DNA of 64,000 nucleotides from Zantedeschia hybrid cultivar (lineage: Eukaryota > Streptophyta > Magnoliopsida > Alismatales > Araceae). Below, piece after piece: positions 62,040-64,000 of the stretch. Location of the stretch: contig JARZZO010000008.1 in assembly GCA_030544215.1 (NCBI GenBank), positions 23,475,614 to 23,539,613 of the forward strand, read 5' to 3'. The translations under genes and the position numbers were made by a program. Position 1 is the stretch's first letter. Each line of letters opens with the position of its first letter. The notes under the pieces are model-generated. The model was not told where the DNA came from, did no database searches, and worked only from the letters and a program-made list of their open reading frames with translations.

Positions 62040-64000
62040 GAAGCTATCACGACCGGATTCCGAAGCTGGAATCCGAAGTTATAGATCCGGAACTGGATCG
62101 GATCGGTGTAAGAGGCCCGACGGGGATCTGGAAGGCGACGGAGGCAGAGGCGAAGCCGAAGGTCAGAGACCGAGAGACGCGGTTGAGAATCCGAGGCCGA
62201 GAGCCGCTCGGTCGGAGGCTGGCTTGTACCCGGAAGGCGGAGCCGAATCTCCCTCGGACGAGGGGCAGCCGGCGCACGGCGTCGAGACCGGGGAGAGGAG
62301 TCCGAGGTCGGCGGCCGAGACCGACTCGGGAAGATCGGCGATGATTCGAATCGAGCCCCTGCAGGAGGGAAAGAAGAAGAAACCGGTCAGCAGGAGTCCC
62401 GGGCTTCGGCCCTAAGGAACCCCCTCCGACGGTTAAGTTAGCTTCTGAAGAAGGGTCGATTCAGAAGGCAAAGAGTAGCTTTAATGCTATTTGGACTATA
62501 GTCCTTGAGAGTCTCGGAGACATACCTTTGGCAATAAATAGCTGCCCGAAGGGGCGTTCGTTTGTCCAAACGGCCCCGGACGGAGGAGCATGAAGAGGCT
62601 TTTCCGCTCCCTCTCGAGAGCGGCGGCTGCAGCACTGCCCTCGGAGGAGGCCGCAGTCATCGTAACCCCGGCTCGGACGCTCGGGGCCACAACGCCTCGC
62701 CCAGACCCTCCTGCAGCCTGAGGGCGAGACGGCTGGGATTGGCCGCGCTGCTGGGCTATCCGGCTAAGAAGGCCCTCGATCCCAGACATCGCTGCGAACA
62801 GAAGAAGAAGTGTTAGAAACAAATAACACAACGGCTGCAACTCAAAGCCGACTTACCCTCGGCCGAAGCTTTAGCAACCTCGGCGGCCGGAGGAGCTTCG
62901 GCCGGAGGAGCGGCCCCAGCGCTTCCTTCGCTGTCCCGTGAAGCCTCCCCGGGAGGAAGGTAAGGGAAAACCCGCTCCGGATCACACCTTGGGTCCGGCC
63001 ATGCCCCGGCACCCACAAACAGCTCCGGCTTGCTGAAGAGCCCCAAGATGTCATACGGAGCTGTGGCCTCGATATGGCCCACGAGGGTGCTCTGGATGGA
63101 ATTAAGGATGGGAGGATCGGAAAGGCCTGCGGCCAGCGGTGCCCACTCGGTAGGAAAGGGCCACACGCTCTTCTCATTCTCCGGCAGAGAAACGATGATA
63201 AAATTCCTCTTCCAGCCGTGAATGGACGAGGGCTTCCCGGAAAAAATGTCTCGGCCGAGACGAGGGACGAAGCTATACCACTCGGATCTTCCCTGCCTTT
63301 GGATTTTGAAGAGGTAGCGGAAGATGTTGACCGAGGGAACAGTCTGCATGCGGGCAAACACAGCCAAAAAGGCATAGACTGTGCGCCAAGAATTGGGAAA
63401 AAATTGAGACGGGGCCAGTCCATAGAAGCAAAGGAGGTTGATGACAAAGGTAGAGAGAGGAAGACGAAAGCCCGTACGGAAGCTTTCTTCATAGATAGAA
63501 AAACTACCCGGGCGAGGAGTATTGGCCCTAGTATTGGAGTCAGGCCGATAGGGGGTCATCTACGAAGGAAGTTGATAGTAAGAAGCGATGTAGCTAACCC
63601 CTTCATCCGAAAGGGCGCAGGCTGCTTCCGAAGCAGTCTAGAGACGACGACGTCCCGAGGTGGAAGCTTGGCCCGGGGTATGAACCTCCTTGGACCCCTC
63701 GGCACCGGAGGCCTCGGCCTCTCCGGACATCGCAGAAGCGAGGGAGTCTAGAGTAAGAGGGGATGACAGAGAAGACTTGGGGGAATGAGACGGAGTATAC
63801 TCCTCGTCTGAAGGGGTAATCTCGCTCGAAGAAGGACTGCGGGGCATAAGGTCGCGAAGATGGAGAAAGGAGATCGAGGCTTACTCTCAAAAGGAAAAGG
63901 ATCTCTCCTGGATCAAGCGCAGCCTCTCAAGCCACTAAACTCCACCAGCAAACGCTCCGAGAGATGGAGATCTTCCTGCGATGGCCGGCGAGCTCGGACG
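62040..64000 (-). mobile_element. Gypsy-type retroelement, 5' part, cut by the window end
   Basis: The GC content rises abruptly at about 62040 and remains high to the window end. The minus strand carries the ORF described at 62496-63847, whose domain is the gypsy-type putative transposase family (Pfam Transposase_28) found in large plant gypsy elements. No LTR, primer site, RT or integrase is visible in the window, so the element type rests on this one domain. Confidence 0.6.
62496..63847 (-). pseudogene. Transposase_28 (gypsy-type) ORF with one intron and two stops
   Basis: From 63847 the frame reads MPRSPSSSEITPSDEEYTPS, a Ser/Pro/acidic leader, then meets two in-frame TAG codons (after SGRRRL and after SYYQLPS). 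The conserved domain follows: FSIYEESFRTGFRLPLSTFV, CFYGLAPSQFFPNSWRTVYA, VNIFRYLFKIQ, EWYSFVPRLG and GWKRNFIIVSLPE. A canonical intron (62792-62856, GAGG|GTAAGT to TTCGCAG) joins KASAE to AMSGIEGLLSRIAQQRG, and the ORF ends at 62496 after LRDSQGL. The role of this family is unknown. It is named for its presence in gypsy elements. The stops make this copy probably dead. Confidence 0.65.

Noticed and set aside
1..64000. CRISPR arrays, operons, ribosomal RNA or complete tRNA genes
   Set aside because: I saw no regularly spaced repeats, no polycistronic layout and no complete tRNA cloverleaf. The tRNA-like boxes belong to SINE-like inserts.

Overview
This is a plant nuclear window, almost certainly from a flowering plant and probably a monocot. 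The evidence is split genes with GT-AG introns, a receptor-kinase family known only from plants, Ty1-copia, gypsy, RTE, L1, SINE, TRIM, hAT and PIF-like elements, and GC-rich first exons set in AT-rich introns and spacers. A palm-like genome with huge introns would fit, but the species cannot be fixed from this sequence. No bacterial operons, CRISPR arrays or novel defence-like systems are present.

The backbone is a minus-strand cluster of leucine-rich-repeat, malectin-domain receptor kinases (LRR-RLK subfamily VIII-2, the RKF1/LIK1-like group). The main gene runs from 58278 down to 19240. I reconstructed 23 exons with consistent phases. They sum to 3054 nt, giving an intact 1017-residue protein with signal peptide, LRRs, malectin domain, one membrane segment and an RD kinase with all catalytic motifs. 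Most of its 39 kb is transposon-filled sequence in introns 1, 11, 17 and 21. Downstream on the same strand lie a decayed paralogue (exons 2-6 only, 12968-13838) and the first two exons of a third copy (5009 down to the window edge).

Region by region: 1-5.2 kb is the 5' end of copy A, with a 4.8 kb intron. 5.2-12.9 kb is spacer with a palindromic MITE, a hAT MITE, a complete TRIM, a retroposed insert with a 17-bp target-site duplication (TSD), and another hAT MITE. 12.9-13.9 kb is pseudogene B. 13.9-19.2 kb is spacer with a SINE-like insert. 19.2-58.3 kb is gene C. Its intron 21 holds an L1 remnant, a PIF-like MITE and an RTE LINE that itself carries a hAT element with a second hAT element inside. 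Intron 17 holds an internally deleted copia element, a copia pol fragment and a PIF-like MITE. Intron 11 holds a full-length but broken copia element inside a defective hAT transposon, plus a 651-bp hAT MITE. Intron 1 holds hAT-like elements, a hairpin and a GC-rich stretch next to exon 1. 58.3-62 kb is the gene C promoter, MITEs, an (AT)34 tract and a SINE. 62-64 kb is the 5' part of a gypsy-type element with an intron-containing ORF.

The window's value is a fully resolvable receptor-kinase gene beside decayed copies, and a record of insertions that can be dated relative to each other by matching TSDs. All exon joints and element ends were read by eye. None was checked by alignment or transcript data.
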